Below, piece by piece: positions 1 to 11,625 of a stretch of DNA of 64,000 nucleotides. Location: assembly GCF_900142755.1 (NCBI RefSeq), contig NZ_FRCA01000008.1:62001-126000 (forward strand), in the 5' to 3' direction. Positions within the stretch are counted from its first letter, which is position 1, and each line of letters starts with the position of its first letter. Below the pieces are notes generated by a model, which had not been told where the DNA came from, ran no database searches, and was given only the letters and a program-made list of their open reading frames with translations. This stretch comes from Halomonas cupida. GTDB lineage: Bacteria; Pseudomonadota; Gammaproteobacteria; Pseudomonadales; Halomonadaceae. The position numbers were made by a program, and so were the translations under genes.

Positions 1-1
1 C

Positions 2-862
2 GTGATCGGACGCCCCAATGTCGGCAAGTCAACCCTGGTCAATCGCCTGCTCGGGGAAGATCGCGTGGTGGTGTTTGACGAGGCCGGCACCACTCGCGAT
101 GCCATCGAGATACCCTTCGAGCGCCGGGGCAAGCCCTATGTGCTGGTGGATACCGCAGGTGTCCGCCGTCGCAAGAACGTCAGCGAGATTGCCGAGAAGT
201 TCTCGATCATCAAGACGCTGGAAGCGATCAAGGAATGCCATGTCGCCATCATGGTGCTGGATGCACGCAGTGGTCTGGTGGAACAGGACCTGCACCTGCT
301 CGACTATGTGTTGACCTCCGGTCGTGCCCTGGTACTGGCGGTCAACAAATGGGATGGTCTGGAAAGCGAAGCACGTGAGCGCATGCGGTCCGACATCAAG
401 CGTCGTCTCGGCTTTGCCGACTACGCCGACCTGCATTTCATCTCTGCTCTGCACGGCACGGCGGTGGGGGATCTCTACCCATCACTCGAACGCGCATTTG
501 CCTCGGCCAACAGCCACTGGTCTACTAACCGTCTGACCACGCTGCTGCAGGATGCGGTAGAGCAACACCAACCGCCGATGGTCAATGGACGTCGCATCAA
601 GCTGCGCATGGCGCATCAGGGGGGAAGCAATCCGCCGATCATTGTCGTTCACGGCAATCAGACCGAGAAACTTCCCGAGGCCTATCGCCGCTATCTGACC
701 AATACCTTCCGCAAGGTGCTCAAGGTCAAGGGTACCCCGATGCGTTTCGAATTCCGCTCGGGCCACAACCCCTTCGACAAGATGGCCGATGCCTCCGATC
801 GCGACAAGGCCAAGAAGCGCGAGCTGGATCGCACCAAAGAGGCGCGCCGCAGCCGGCGATAG
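2..862 (+). CDS. der: Ribosome-assembly GTPase Der (EngA), 3' part
   Basis: Der is a tandem-GTPase factor needed for 50S ribosomal subunit maturation. The window opens inside the gene: only the second G domain and the C-terminal KH-like domain are present (286 residues of a usual ~450-470). Visible motifs are the P-loop GRPNVGKS (about residues 3-10 of the visible part), DTAG (50-53) and NKWD (115-118). The KH-like domain follows from about residue 170, and a basic tail ending KEARRSRR finishes the protein. The frame is open to the first base, so the true start lies upstream of the window. The first codon of the visible frame should not be taken as the start. A hairpin 20 bp after the stop probably ends transcription. 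Confidence 0.97.
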   Translation: MIGRPNVGKSTLVNRLLGEDRVVVFDEAGTTRDAIEIPFERRGKPYVLVDTAGVRRRKNVSEIAEKFSIIKTLEAIKECHVAIMVLDARSGLVEQDLHLLDYVLTSGRALVLAVNKWDGLESEARERMRSDIKRRLGFADYADLHFISALHGTAVGDLYPSLERAFASANSHWSTNRLTTLLQDAVEQHQPPMVNGRRIKLRMAHQGGSNPPIIVVHGNQTEKLPEAYRRYLTNTFRKVLKVKGTPMRFEFRSGHNPFDKMADASDRDKAKKRELDRTKEARRSRR

Positions 863-881
863 ACAGGTCCCATCTGCATGT

Positions 882-901
882 GCCCCACAGGGAAGTGGGG
901 C
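882..901 (+). terminator. Hairpin downstream of der
   Basis: Arms GCCCCAC and GTGGGGC (7 bp, 6-base loop) start 20 bases after the der stop and are followed by a short TTGTG rather than a full T-run. The position suggests a terminator for the der operon, but the weak U-tract leaves doubt. Confidence 0.5.
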
Positions 902-1002
902 TTGTGCAACCATCTCGAGATGCTACCACTTCCCCTCCGGTGCCATCGCTTCCTCTCGGTTACCTCCAATTCCCCTCATCACCAGTGTGGCAGATAGAAT
1001 CT

Positions 1003-1875
1003 TCAGACAGACGCAAGCCTGCGCTTGCCAACCCAATCAGTAGCAAACTGGAACGCACAGCGCCCGCTGCGGCCACCACGCAGCGTGGCAAAACGAATCG
1101 CCGCTGTCCGCGCCTCATCATCCCAGTCCGCCGCTTCGCCCAGACGCTCGACCCAGTGGCGGCAGGTCTCGAGATAGCTCTGCTGGTTGAAGGGGTGGAA
1201 GGCCAGCCACAGGCCGAAACGATCCGACAGAGATATCTTCTCCTCCACTGCATCACCGTGATGCAGCTCCTCACCATCCGGGCTCAATCGCGTCTCTGCG
1301 TTGTCGCTCATATGCTCAGGTAATAGATGGCGGCGGTTGGAGGTGGCATACAACAGCACATTGTCAGGGGGGCCGGTCAGAGTGCCGTCGAGGACACTCT
1401 TGAGCGCCTTGTAGGCATCGTCAGAACCTTCGAAGGAAAGGTCGTCGCAGTAGACCACAAAACGTGCCGGTTCATGGCGCAACTGTTCGACGAGCACCGG
1501 TAGTCCAGCGAGATCATGGCGATCAACCTGAATCAACCTCAGCCCTTCATCAGCCAGGCTGTTGAGCAACGCCCTTACCATCGACGACTTGCCACTGCCA
1601 CGCGAGCCCCACAGCAGCACGTGGTTGGCCGGCAGGCCGCGCAGGAAAGCGCGGGTATTGTCCAGCAGGGCATGCTTCTGGCGCTCTACACCGACCAGAT
1701 CGTCGAGACTCATCGCATCTCGCGGCGGTACCGGCACCAGATGCCCGCCCAACGCATGACGCTGCCACAACGCCGCCACATCTCTGGACCAATCCACCGG
1801 TTGCGGTGAGTTGGGTAGCCAGGGCTCGACCCGGTCGAGCAGCTGCAACAGACGTGTGGCGAGTTCAGTATCCAT
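1003..1875 (-). CDS. DUF815-family AAA+ ATPase
   Basis: A 290-residue P-loop ATPase of the DUF815 family, whose members resemble AAA+ proteins and have no established role. Walker A is GSRGSGKSS at about residue 90. A Walker B-like segment (VVYCDDLSFE) and a sensor-like segment (NVLLYATSNRRHL) follow in AAA+ order. The start is the ATG at 1875, eight bases after AGGGAG; a GTG three codons upstream is in frame but badly spaced. The gene is convergent with der. It follows leuA on the same strand after 89 bp, so it may be co-transcribed with it, although no functional link is known. Assignment to the family is firm; the function is not known. Confidence 0.85.
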   Translation of the reverse strand: MDTELATRLLQLLDRVEPWLPNSPQPVDWSRDVAALWQRHALGGHLVPVPPRDAMSLDDLVGVERQKHALLDNTRAFLRGLPANHVLLWGSRGSGKSSMVRALLNSLADEGLRLIQVDRHDLAGLPVLVEQLRHEPARFVVYCDDLSFEGSDDAYKALKSVLDGTLTGPPDNVLLYATSNRRHLLPEHMSDNAETRLSPDGEELHHGDAVEEKISLSDRFGLWLAFHPFNQQSYLETCRHWVERLGEAADWDDEARTAAIRFATLRGGRSGRCAFQFATDWVGKRRLASV

Positions 1876-1964
1876 CAAGTTCACTCCCTGGGTACATGGG
1901 TGTATCGGTCAGATGGCCGAGGAATCAACTCAATGTCCTCGGCCTTCCCGACAGGTTGGCAGGA

Positions 1965-3674
1965 TTACTCCGTATGGAGCACAGATATACTCTCATCGTC
2001 GCCGGGCAGGTGCCCGGTGATTCGGGAAAAGCGGGCCGCAACGCTGAGGACGGCCTGTATCAAAGCGACAACCGCGTTCGGGTGGCGACCAGCGCCAAAG
2101 CGAGAGCCAACCACGCCGTGCCAGTTCCCTTCCACAACCGCCAGCACAGAGTCATCATCACTGTTCCGGCTGCACTCCTCAAAGCTGTCGATACGTAATG
2201 GTATGCCCAGTGCGCTGACGGCCGCATCGATAAAGTCATCGCCAGTCCCTTTCAGCCAGCGGCGGGTTCCATCAAGCAACTTGACTTCGATCTCGACGCT
2301 CTGCCGTCCCGGAGCATCCTGCAGGCGGTGATTGATGTAAGCCAGCTCGCCACCGGCACGAGCTGGTGCCAGATAGGTAGAGACAAACAGCTCACCGACC
2401 TCCTCACTACTCAGCTCCGTCTCACTGGCGTCGGTCAGTTTCTGGACGATGGTGCTGAACTCTATCTGCATGCGCCGAGGCAACTTCACTCCATGGTCGC
2501 GACACAACAGAAAGGCGATTCCGCCCTTGCCTGACTGGCTATTGACACGAACGATGCTGTCATAGGTGCGCCCCAGGTCCCGAGGATCAATCGGCAGATA
2601 AGGCACTGCCCAGAAATCGTCCGCCGATTGAGCCGCAAATCCCTTGGCTATGGCATCCTGGTGCGATCCAGAGAAGGCCGTGAATACCAGGTCGCCAACA
2701 TAGGGGTGACGAGGATGTATGGGCAATGCCGTGCTCTGCTCTGCCACTCGCGCGACCGCAGCAATATCGGAAAAATCCAGTCCTGGATGAATTCCCTGTG
2801 TATAGAGGTTGAGCGCCAATGTCACCAGATCGAGATTGCCACTACGCTCGCCATTTCCAAACAGGCACCCCTCGACGCGCTGGGCGCCCGCCAGCAGCGC
2901 CTGCTCTGCGCAGGCAACCCCGGTTCCGCGGTCATTATGCGGGTGTACAGAAAGCACCACATGCTCACGCCGCTCAAGACGTTGGCTCATCCACTCGACC
3001 TGATCGGCAAACACATTGGGAGTCGCCACTTCCACCGTCGTCGGCAGATTGATGATGATCGACCGACTCGGACCAGCGTCCCAGCACCGAATGGCGGCAT
3101 TGCAGATGCGCAGCGATACATCCAGCTCCGCCATGCAGAATGTCTCCGGCGAGTACTGCAGGACCCATTCGGTCTGCGGATATTCGCTCACCTTCTCGCG
3201 CAGAAACCGTACATGATGTGCCACCAACTGCTCTACCTCGTCCACAGAGAGACCGAATACCACACGCCGCCACACCGGCGCGATGGCATTGTACAGGTGA
3301 ACAATGACACGCCTTGCCCCCGCGACACTGCGTACCGTTTCCTCGATCAAGTCCTCACGCAGCTGCGTCATCACCATTGGCGTGACATCGCTCGGAACCC
3401 GTTGCTCGTCAATGAGCCGACGGACCATATCAAAGTCCGTTCGTGATGCTGCCGGGAAACCAACTTCAATCTCCTTGAATCCCAGACGAACAAGTTCGTC
3501 GAACAGATGCAGCTTACGCTCAGAGTTCATCGGCTCGAACAACGCCTGGTTACCATCACGCAGATCGGTGGAGAGCCAGACCGGCGCCTCAATGATGGTA
3601 CGAGAAGGCCAACGACGGTCAGGCAAGTCGATGGTCGGGAAGCGGCGGTACTTGTGTTCCGGATGTTGAAGCAT
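1965..3674 (-). CDS. leuA: 2-isopropylmalate synthase
   Basis: First committed step of leucine synthesis: condenses acetyl-CoA with 2-oxoisovalerate. The 569-residue product has the long form of LeuA typical of Pseudomonas and relatives. Its N-terminus resembles theirs (KYRRFPTIDLPDRRWPS), followed by the catalytic TIM barrel with STDLRDGNQAL near residue 38 and the metal-binding HPHNDRGTG around residue 240. A C-terminal allosteric leucine-binding domain follows. The ATG at 3674 is preferred because it starts the conserved N-terminus. An in-frame extension to 3743 adds 23 residues unlike the family. The upstream region is structured and contains a possible leader reading frame. The gene is divergent from the araC-type gene. 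Confidence 0.96.
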   Translation of the reverse strand: MLQHPEHKYRRFPTIDLPDRRWPSRTIIEAPVWLSTDLRDGNQALFEPMNSERKLHLFDELVRLGFKEIEVGFPAASRTDFDMVRRLIDEQRVPSDVTPMVMTQLREDLIEETVRSVAGARRVIVHLYNAIAPVWRRVVFGLSVDEVEQLVAHHVRFLREKVSEYPQTEWVLQYSPETFCMAELDVSLRICNAAIRCWDAGPSRSIIINLPTTVEVATPNVFADQVEWMSQRLERREHVVLSVHPHNDRGTGVACAEQALLAGAQRVEGCLFGNGERSGNLDLVTLALNLYTQGIHPGLDFSDIAAVARVAEQSTALPIHPRHPYVGDLVFTAFSGSHQDAIAKGFAAQSADDFWAVPYLPIDPRDLGRTYDSIVRVNSQSGKGGIAFLLCRDHGVKLPRRMQIEFSTIVQKLTDASETELSSEEVGELFVSTYLAPARAGGELAYINHRLQDAPGRQSVEIEVKLLDGTRRWLKGTGDDFIDAAVSALGIPLRIDSFEECSRNSDDDSVLAVVEGNWHGVVGSRFGAGRHPNAVVALIQAVLSVAARFSRITGHLPGDDESISVLHTE

Positions 3675-3852
3675 GACGACAACCTCGAACAGGAAGTGAA
3701 GAGTAGCGACAACCTCCCCTACCTGCCGAGGCAGGCTGTTCAAGGCCGGGGTCTGGGGAAGGTCGAGGAACGCATGCAGTACCCTGCAGCGATGGCAGAC
3801 CCCGGCGAAGGCTCAGGGTCAGCGATAGCGTGTCGAACGGTTGCAGGGTCAT
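3619..3852 (-). promoter_or_regulatory. Possible leucine-rich leader frame and structured leuA 5' region
   Basis: An ATG at 3852, six bases after GAGGA, opens a frame whose first 22 codons contain seven leucines. The frame does not stop before leuA but runs 56 bases into it in another phase, so this is not a classical short attenuator peptide. The same segment can fold. TGCAGGGT at 3842-3849 matches ACCCTGCA at 3781-3788 (8 bp), GACCC/GGGTC arms lie between them, and CCTGCC/GGCAGG sits nested near 3721-3734. This could be a translational or transcriptional leucine control region. Without a stop codon and a terminator U-run the reading remains tentative. Confidence 0.35.
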
Positions 3853-3986
3853 GAGGGATCCTCGGGTGACGTGATGTCCATCAGCATAAGTGGCAACCTG
3901 AAGAACATCTTGCGCGATCTGGTCTATCATTGTCGCAAAATGGTCAACTCCGCGCTGACCAACGGCCCCCTTCAATCCGCATCCTG

Positions 3987-4778
3987 ATGGTGACTCAGAT
4001 GGTCGATAGCGCCGAAATCCACGATGTGACAGACCTGCCCGTCACCGGAGTCGCCATCGACTATCCAAGCGGACATATCGTGGAACCCCATAGCCACTCC
4101 CGCTCCCAGCTGCTCTATGCCATAGAAGGAGTATTGGTGATCGAGACCCCAGCTGGCCGCTGGGTGACACCACCAAGCCGTGGAGTCTGGCTGCAGGCGG
4201 GAACCGAACACTCGTTGCGCATGCAAGGGGCTGCAAGAGTGCGCAGTCTATTCGTCGACCCTTATGCCATTCCGGGATTGCCCGGGAGCGATTGTGTGAT
4301 CGCCATCTCGCCGCTACTGCGAGAGTTGATCCTGGCTGCCACACAGATAGTAGAATGTTACGCAAGCGACAGCCGTGACGGCCGCCTGATGCGGCTTCTG
4401 CTGGATGAGCTGTGCACACTTCCGATACTACCGTTCCACCTCCCCTGGCCCAGTGACGAGCGCATTGCCCGCGTCTGTAGAGTGCTGTCAGAACAACCTG
4501 CCATCAATATCGGTGCCAATGAATGGGCCCAGCAACTGGCCATGAGCCCGAAGACCTTTCACCGTCGCTTCCTGATCGGCACAGGCGTGACGTTCGGGCG
4601 GTGGAGACAACAGGCACGACTACTGCGATCGCTGGAGTACCTGGCACGGGGCGAATCGGTTCTGGAGGTTGCCTTGCAGCACGGCTACAACAGCCAGAGC
4701 GCCTTTGCCGCGGCTTTCAAGCGCCAGTTTGGTGTACCACCCACGGTCTTCTACCAGTCACTCGAGCCCGCGGAATAG
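3987..4778 (+). CDS. AraC-family transcriptional regulator
   Basis: A 263-residue regulator with an N-terminal cupin-like sensor domain (PHSHSRSQLLYAIEG, then WLQAGTEHSLRM) and two C-terminal helix-turn-helix motifs. These lie at about residues 165-260 and include WAQQLAMSPKTFHRRF and a terminal HGYNSQSAFAAAFKRQFGVPPTVF. The cupin-first layout is typical of regulators sensing small molecules. The ATG at 3987 is chosen over an in-frame TTG at 3930, but its ribosome binding site is weak and an ATG at 3999 is possible. It is transcribed divergently from leuA across a short shared region. Its target and ligand cannot be told from the sequence. Confidence 0.85.
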   Translation: MVTQMVDSAEIHDVTDLPVTGVAIDYPSGHIVEPHSHSRSQLLYAIEGVLVIETPAGRWVTPPSRGVWLQAGTEHSLRMQGAARVRSLFVDPYAIPGLPGSDCVIAISPLLRELILAATQIVECYASDSRDGRLMRLLLDELCTLPILPFHLPWPSDERIARVCRVLSEQPAINIGANEWAQQLAMSPKTFHRRFLIGTGVTFGRWRQQARLLRSLEYLARGESVLEVALQHGYNSQSAFAAAFKRQFGVPPTVFYQSLEPAE

Positions 4779-4958
4779 CAGCGCATTCTTTCATGCTCGC
4801 AGTTGGACGCCCCCTGCTAACATGCCGTACCCGTTTCCCGACAGTTCTGTTGCCTCTTCTACACAGTTGACCGGGGAAGCAGTCAGGGTATCTTGTGAGC
4901 ATACGGATTCTGCGTCCAGTGGTAAGCACGCCCACTGAACTTCGAAAAGGAGATACTG

Positions 4959-5759
4959 ATGCGCTGGAAAACATGTATTGCGTCGGCACTGGCGATGGCA
5001 ACGCTGGCCGCCTGTTCCACCTCCCCCACAGGTCGTTCGCAGATGCTGTTGATGGACGAGAGCCAACTCAACCAGATGGGCGCTCAGGCCTTCTCACAGT
5101 ATCAGCAACAATTGCCCACCGTTGGTGGTGCTCAGTTGAACTACGTGCAGTGCATCACCAATGACATCGTCGCAGTACTTCCGCCAGAGCAGCGCAACCA
5201 GAACTGGCAGGTAAAGGTCTTCGAGTCCGATGATGCCAACGCCTTCGCCCTGCCCGGCGGCTATGTCGGCGTCAATACCGGGATGTTCAAGGTCGCCACC
5301 AACCAGGATCAGTTGGCCTCGGTGATCGGCCACGAGATCGGCCATGTGCTGGCTCACCACGCCAATGAGCGAGCCTCCACCCAGAATCTGACCCAACTGG
5401 GCATGTCAGTGGGCGGCACGCTGCTCGGCGCCAATGGTGTGGCGGGATCCGATCAGATCATGGCGGCGATGGGCCTGGGCGCCCAGTACGGTGTCCTGCT
5501 GCCCTTCTCGCGCAACCACGAGAGCGAAGCCGATGTCATTGGCCTGCAGTTGATGGCAGATGCCGGTTTCAATCCCCAGGCGAGTATCGACGTGTGGCGT
5601 AATATGGAAAGCGCCAGCGGTGGACAACCTCCTGAATGGGCCTCGACCCACCCCAGCCATGGCAGCCGTATCGCGAGTCTGGAGTCCGAAATGGGTGATG
5701 CCATGAGCCGCTATCAGCAGGCCCAGTCAGCAGGTCGCACTCCCAACTGCAAGGCCTGA
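4959..5759 (+). CDS. M48-family zinc metalloprotease lipoprotein (LoiP/YggG-like)
   Basis: A 266-residue periplasmic, probably outer-membrane-anchored protease. The N-terminus is a lipoprotein signal ending in LAAC (Cys19). The zinc motif HEIGH is at residues 125-129, and a third ligand is expected in HESEAD (187-192). The architecture and length match the LoiP/YggG group of M48 proteases involved in envelope quality control; the exact substrate is unknown. AAGGAG lies just upstream of the ATG. The small membrane-protein gene at 5764 begins four bases after the stop and is probably co-transcribed. Confidence 0.92.
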   Translation: MRWKTCIASALAMATLAACSTSPTGRSQMLLMDESQLNQMGAQAFSQYQQQLPTVGGAQLNYVQCITNDIVAVLPPEQRNQNWQVKVFESDDANAFALPGGYVGVNTGMFKVATNQDQLASVIGHEIGHVLAHHANERASTQNLTQLGMSVGGTLLGANGVAGSDQIMAAMGLGAQYGVLLPFSRNHESEADVIGLQLMADAGFNPQASIDVWRNMESASGGQPPEWASTHPSHGSRIASLESEMGDAMSRYQQAQSAGRTPNCKA

Positions 5760-5763
5760 TGAT

Positions 5764-6027
5764 ATGACCCGCACCCGTATCGGTCTGATATTACTGGTGG
5801 TACCGGTGCTGCTGTTGTTGGGCCTGTACTTCGTCGAGCTGAGTCAGATCCGTGAATGCCAACTCGTCGACCAGGGCCACTGGGATTATCTCGCCGCGCA
5901 ATGCCGGGATAATCCCCAACCTTTCGTGCCCTGGATCATCCGCCATCCCTGGGTGGTCAATGGTGGCCTGCTGATCTCGGTCGTCGGTCTGGGATTGTGC
6001 ATGCTGGGACTCTATCGGCGCCGCTGA
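5764..6027 (+). CDS. Small two-helix membrane protein, unknown function
   Basis: An 87-residue protein with a hydrophobic segment at about residues 6-25 and a second at about 64-83, ending in the positive tail YRRR. The loop between them holds two cysteines and is mainly polar, so it probably faces the periplasm. No family is recognised. The start lies four bases after the M48 protease stop, suggesting one transcript. The coding potential rests on that spacing and on the hydrophobic pattern. The next gene is convergent and ends six bases away. Confidence 0.7.
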   Translation: MTRTRIGLILLVVPVLLLLGLYFVELSQIRECQLVDQGHWDYLAAQCRDNPQPFVPWIIRHPWVVNGGLLISVVGLGLCMLGLYRRR

Positions 6028-6033
6028 GGAGCG

Positions 6034-7106
6034 TTACAGCCTGACCACGCGCTTGCCGGGTCCTCGGCGACGGCCACTGACCAGCAGGCCGCAGAGGGCT
6101 TCGGCCCAGCTTTCCAGGCCATCGAACACTTCCAGAGGTGCTCTGAATTCACTGGCGGGTGGCTGGGCGACCTGCTGCTGAAATGGCTGCCAGAATACGG
6201 CTTCGTGGCCCGGCACGACAAAGGGTTGCAGGTGAGCACCTATCGCCGCCAGGCGGCGGAGATTGTGGGGTGCCCGTCGGGGATCCGAGCCATTGTATTG
6301 GCTGACAAGGCCACAAAGCACCACGCGCCCCCTGGGCCGTACAGCATCAATGGCAGCCGAAAAAGTGGCACCTCCCAACTGCTCCAGATGCAGGTCGATA
6401 CCCTCCTCGGCCAGCCGTGCCAGTTGCTCGGTAAAGTCCGCTGGGCGGCTATGGTCCAGCACTCCGGCCACCCCCAGCGACAACAGCCACTCGCGACCCG
6501 CCACACTACCCGCCGAGGCCAGCACCCGAGCGCCACCGGCCAACGCCCATTGCACCGCCAGAGACCCCACCGCGCCGGCCCCAGCGGTCACCAGCACCGT
6601 GTCATCGGGTCGAAGACGGCCGTAGTGGCACATCGCCAGCCAGGCGGTGAACCCGGTCATGCCACGCTGGTGCAGCCACGCCAGAGGCGGTGCATCCTGC
6701 CCGTGGAATACCAATGGCGCCAGGCTACCAGCAGGTGAGTCCAGCGCCAGGACCCCGTGCGAGGCCGCCGGAAGATGGCCAACAACCCAATCGCCCGGGA
6801 CCACACCTCCATATTTCGACTCGAGCACCCGTCCCAGGCCCCAGGCCGACAACGGACTGCCGGGCAGCCACTTTCCCATACCATCACGGTTCAGATAGTC
6901 GTAGCCGACGGCTTGCATGCGAGTACGCATATATGGGTCGACCGAAAGCCACTGTGACTCGATCAGCACTTCGCCAGCGACAAGCGCCTCCAGCGGCAGG
7001 GGCACCAGCTCGAGATCATCGACACTCAGCACCCCCACAGGAGTACGTCGTAAACACCATGCATGGGATATCATGTTGGCAGGGAGTCCGGCGAATTCAT
7101 CAGCCA

Positions 7107-7107
<1 letters not shown>
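6034..7107 (-). CDS. NAD(P)-dependent medium-chain oxidoreductase (CurA/YncB-like)
   Basis: A zinc-free medium-chain dehydrogenase/reductase of 357 residues. Its N-terminal GroES-like domain includes WLSVDPYMRTRM, the hallmark of the prostaglandin reductase/CurA/leukotriene-dehydrogenase branch. The nucleotide-binding domain has VTAGAGAVGSLAVQWA, a slightly altered form of the usual AAxGAVG loop. Such enzymes reduce the double bond of alpha,beta-unsaturated carbonyl compounds with NADPH. The ATG at 7107 overlaps the aroE stop, indicating translational coupling. A second ATG at 7071 (MISHAWCLRR) fits the family N-terminus better, so the true product may be 12 residues shorter. The physiological substrate is unknown. 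Confidence 0.88.
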
Positions 7108-9444
<2,337 letters not shown>

Positions 9445-9555
9445 GGCGTGCTGTATTCATGAAGAGGAGCGAAGCAATTTCCACGTTTCGTATTAAATTT
9501 ACACGAAATGTGTAAAGGACAATGCTACCACGGCCATGCCACGGACGCTGTTCCC
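9445..9555 (-). promoter_or_regulatory. AT-rich gap between dprA and tsaC, possible promoter
   Basis: This short gap contains an AT-rich core at about 9480-9525 with a TTTCGT...ACGAAA inverted repeat and, on the minus strand, TTTACA followed 15 bases later by TAATAC. The elements are suggestive of a promoter for tsaC but the spacing is not ideal. Confidence 0.3.
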
Positions 9556-10692
9556 TCAGCTCGGCAAGCGCACCCAGCCACCCGCCTCCAGCGCCACCCG
9601 CCCTTCGATCTCGAGCAGAGTGAGTTCACGCTGGCACTGCGCCACCGGCCAGCCACTCAAGTCGACCAGGGCATCCAGAGGTGTTGGCGTTGCGCCCAGC
9701 CAGCGCAGCAGAGGAGAGACTTCCTCGAGGTCATCGACACTCTCGCCCCCCTCGCCTACGGTCGGAGAGAGATCCGTGGCCAGCGGCAACCAGTGCTCCA
9801 GTTCTGCCTGCACATCATCGACATGGCGTACCAGCGCGGCTCCATCACGTATCAAGCGAAGACAACCACTGGCCTGAGGCACACTCAGTGCACCGGGTAG
9901 GGCCATCACCTCGCGCCCCTGCTCCAGTGCCAGTCGAGCGCTGATAAGCGTGCCACTCTGCTCGGCGGCCTCGATCACCACCACACCGCAGCTCAAGCCG
10001 GTGACGATTCGGTTGCGTGAGGGGAAATCCCCTGCTCGGGGCTGTACGGCCAGTGGACGCTGCGCCAACAGCAATCCTCCCTCATCACGCAGGCGCCGGT
10101 ACAATTCGGCATGGCGCGATGGATAGATCACATCGATGCCACCGGGCAACACCGCAATACTGCGCCCCCCGGCATCCATGGCAGCAATCTGGGCTGCCGC
10201 GTCGACCCCCAACGCCATACCACTGACCAGCGTCCACCCCACCCGGCTCAGCCCAGCGGAAAACTGGCCAGCATGCTGCAGACCGGCCCGGGTGGGGCGG
10301 CGCGATCCGACCATGGCCACACAGGGTGAGTGCAGTGCCTGGATGTCTCCTTCTGCCCACAGCAGCGGCGGCGGATCGGCAATCTCGCCGAGCAGTGACG
10401 GCCAGTGCTCATGATCCGGGTGGAGCAGGTAGCGGCATGTCGCCTTCTGCTGCCATTCCAGCGTTTGCTGGACATGGGCGTAGAGCGGACTGCGCTGCGG
10501 ATGGTCCAGCCACAACTGCAGGGCCTGAGCCGCGGGGGCCGGCAGTACCGCCAACCAGCCCTGCGGCCACTCAGGTGTCAGGCTACGCAGGGCGGCCAGG
10601 CGTACGGGGCCGACCTGAGGTAGTGCGCTGAGCACCAGCCATTGGATACTGCGCTGCTGTTCGATTTCCTGTGCAGAGAGAGTGAGCGTCAT
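9556..10692 (-). CDS. dprA: DNA processing protein DprA (Smf)
   Basis: DprA binds incoming single-stranded DNA and loads RecA during natural transformation; it is also conserved in bacteria not known to be competent. The 378-residue protein has an N-terminal helical region, the Rossmann-like core (VAMVGSRRPTRAG, GGIDVIYPSRH, FPSRNRIVTGLS, EQSGTLISARLALEQGREVMALPG in separate stretches) and a C-terminal winged-helix-like domain. The ATG at 10692 is nine bases after AAGGAG; an ATG seven codons upstream is also in frame. It is divergent from def, the usual arrangement. Confidence 0.95.
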   Translation of the reverse strand: MTLTLSAQEIEQQRSIQWLVLSALPQVGPVRLAALRSLTPEWPQGWLAVLPAPAAQALQLWLDHPQRSPLYAHVQQTLEWQQKATCRYLLHPDHEHWPSLLGEIADPPPLLWAEGDIQALHSPCVAMVGSRRPTRAGLQHAGQFSAGLSRVGWTLVSGMALGVDAAAQIAAMDAGGRSIAVLPGGIDVIYPSRHAELYRRLRDEGGLLLAQRPLAVQPRAGDFPSRNRIVTGLSCGVVVIEAAEQSGTLISARLALEQGREVMALPGALSVPQASGCLRLIRDGAALVRHVDDVQAELEHWLPLATDLSPTVGEGGESVDDLEEVSPLLRWLGATPTPLDALVDLSGWPVAQCQRELTLLEIEGRVALEAGGWVRLPS

Positions 10693-10939
10693 CCATGAGC
10701 TCTCCTTGTTCATCTTTCAGCAGTGTAGGTTTCAGTGCCTCACTGCCGGGGACTATCCTGCGCCGCTACGAGTGCCATCCTGCACCATCAGGAACCGTTA
10801 CCTGTTCACGCACAGCAATGGCCGCGTGTTATAGTTATCGGTAATTGTCTGGATAGGTTGTGCCCCCTCGGGGAATGCGATCTGTGGTCGTATAATGACC
10901 CTCAGACTCACTGATGACTGCAACGGTGGTACCAACACC

Positions 10940-11452
10940 ATGGCCAAACTCACCATTCTCGAGTTTCCCGACGAACGACTGCGGACCAAAGCCGCTCCGG
11001 TAGAGAACGTCGACGAGGAAGTCCGCCAGCTGGTCGATGACATGCTGGAGACGATGTATGCCGCACCGGGTATCGGCCTGGCTGCCACCCAGGTCGATGT
11101 ACATCGTCGCGTTATCGTGATCGATGTCAGCGAGGACCAGTCCCAACCCTGGGTGTTGATCAACCCCGAGGTGACGCTGCTCGGCGAGGAACGCGAGCCC
11201 ATGCAGGAAGGCTGCCTGTCGATTCCCGAGTACTTCGCTGAAGTGCCGCGGGCGTTGCGTGTACAGCTCAAGGCACTGGATCGCGACGGCAAACCGTACG
11301 AGATCGAAGCCGACGGTCTGCTGTCCCACTGCATCCAGCATGAGCTGGATCATCTGGAAGGTATACTGTTCGTCGATTACCTCTCGCCTCTCAAGCGTGA
11401 CCGGGTACTCAAGAAGATGAACAAGCGGCACCGCATGACACAGAGCGCTTGA
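10940..11452 (+). CDS. def: Peptide deformylase
   Basis: Removes the N-formyl group from nascent proteins using a metal ion. The 170-residue product has all three active-site motifs: GIGLAATQV (44-52), EGCLSIP with metal ligand Cys92, and HELDH with ligands His134 and His138. The ATG at 10940 opens the conserved N-terminus [10 protein letters not shown]; an in-frame start at 10895 would add 15 unconserved residues. It is followed by fmt, as in most gammaproteobacteria, so formylation and deformylation are encoded together. A hairpin lies between the two genes. Confidence 0.98.
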   Translation: MAKLTILEFPDERLRTKAAPVENVDEEVRQLVDDMLETMYAAPGIGLAATQVDVHRRVIVIDVSEDQSQPWVLINPEVTLLGEEREPMQEGCLSIPEYFAEVPRALRVQLKALDRDGKPYEIEADGLLSHCIQHELDHLEGILFVDYLSPLKRDRVLKKMNKRHRMTQSA

Positions 11453-11528
11453 TCCCGATCGCTCGAACGTGAGCAACAGGGACTGGTAACGTTTCATCGC
11501 GGCTGCGAAGGCGTCACCAGACTCTGGA

Positions 11529-11560
11529 AAGGCCAGCAGCGTATTTGCGTTGCTGGCCTT
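11529..11560 (+). terminator. Hairpin between def and fmt
   Basis: Arms AAGGCCAGCA (11529-11538) and TGCTGGCCTT (11551-11560) form a perfect 10-bp stem with a 12-base loop, followed by CTTCGTT. It may terminate or attenuate transcription between def and fmt, which would allow fmt to have its own promoter in the following 65 bp. Confidence 0.5.
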
Positions 11561-11625
11561 CTTCGTTGGCGCTATCCACTGGCGCCATTAGAATGAAAAC
11601 GCATTCTTCGGCAAGGCTTCGACAC

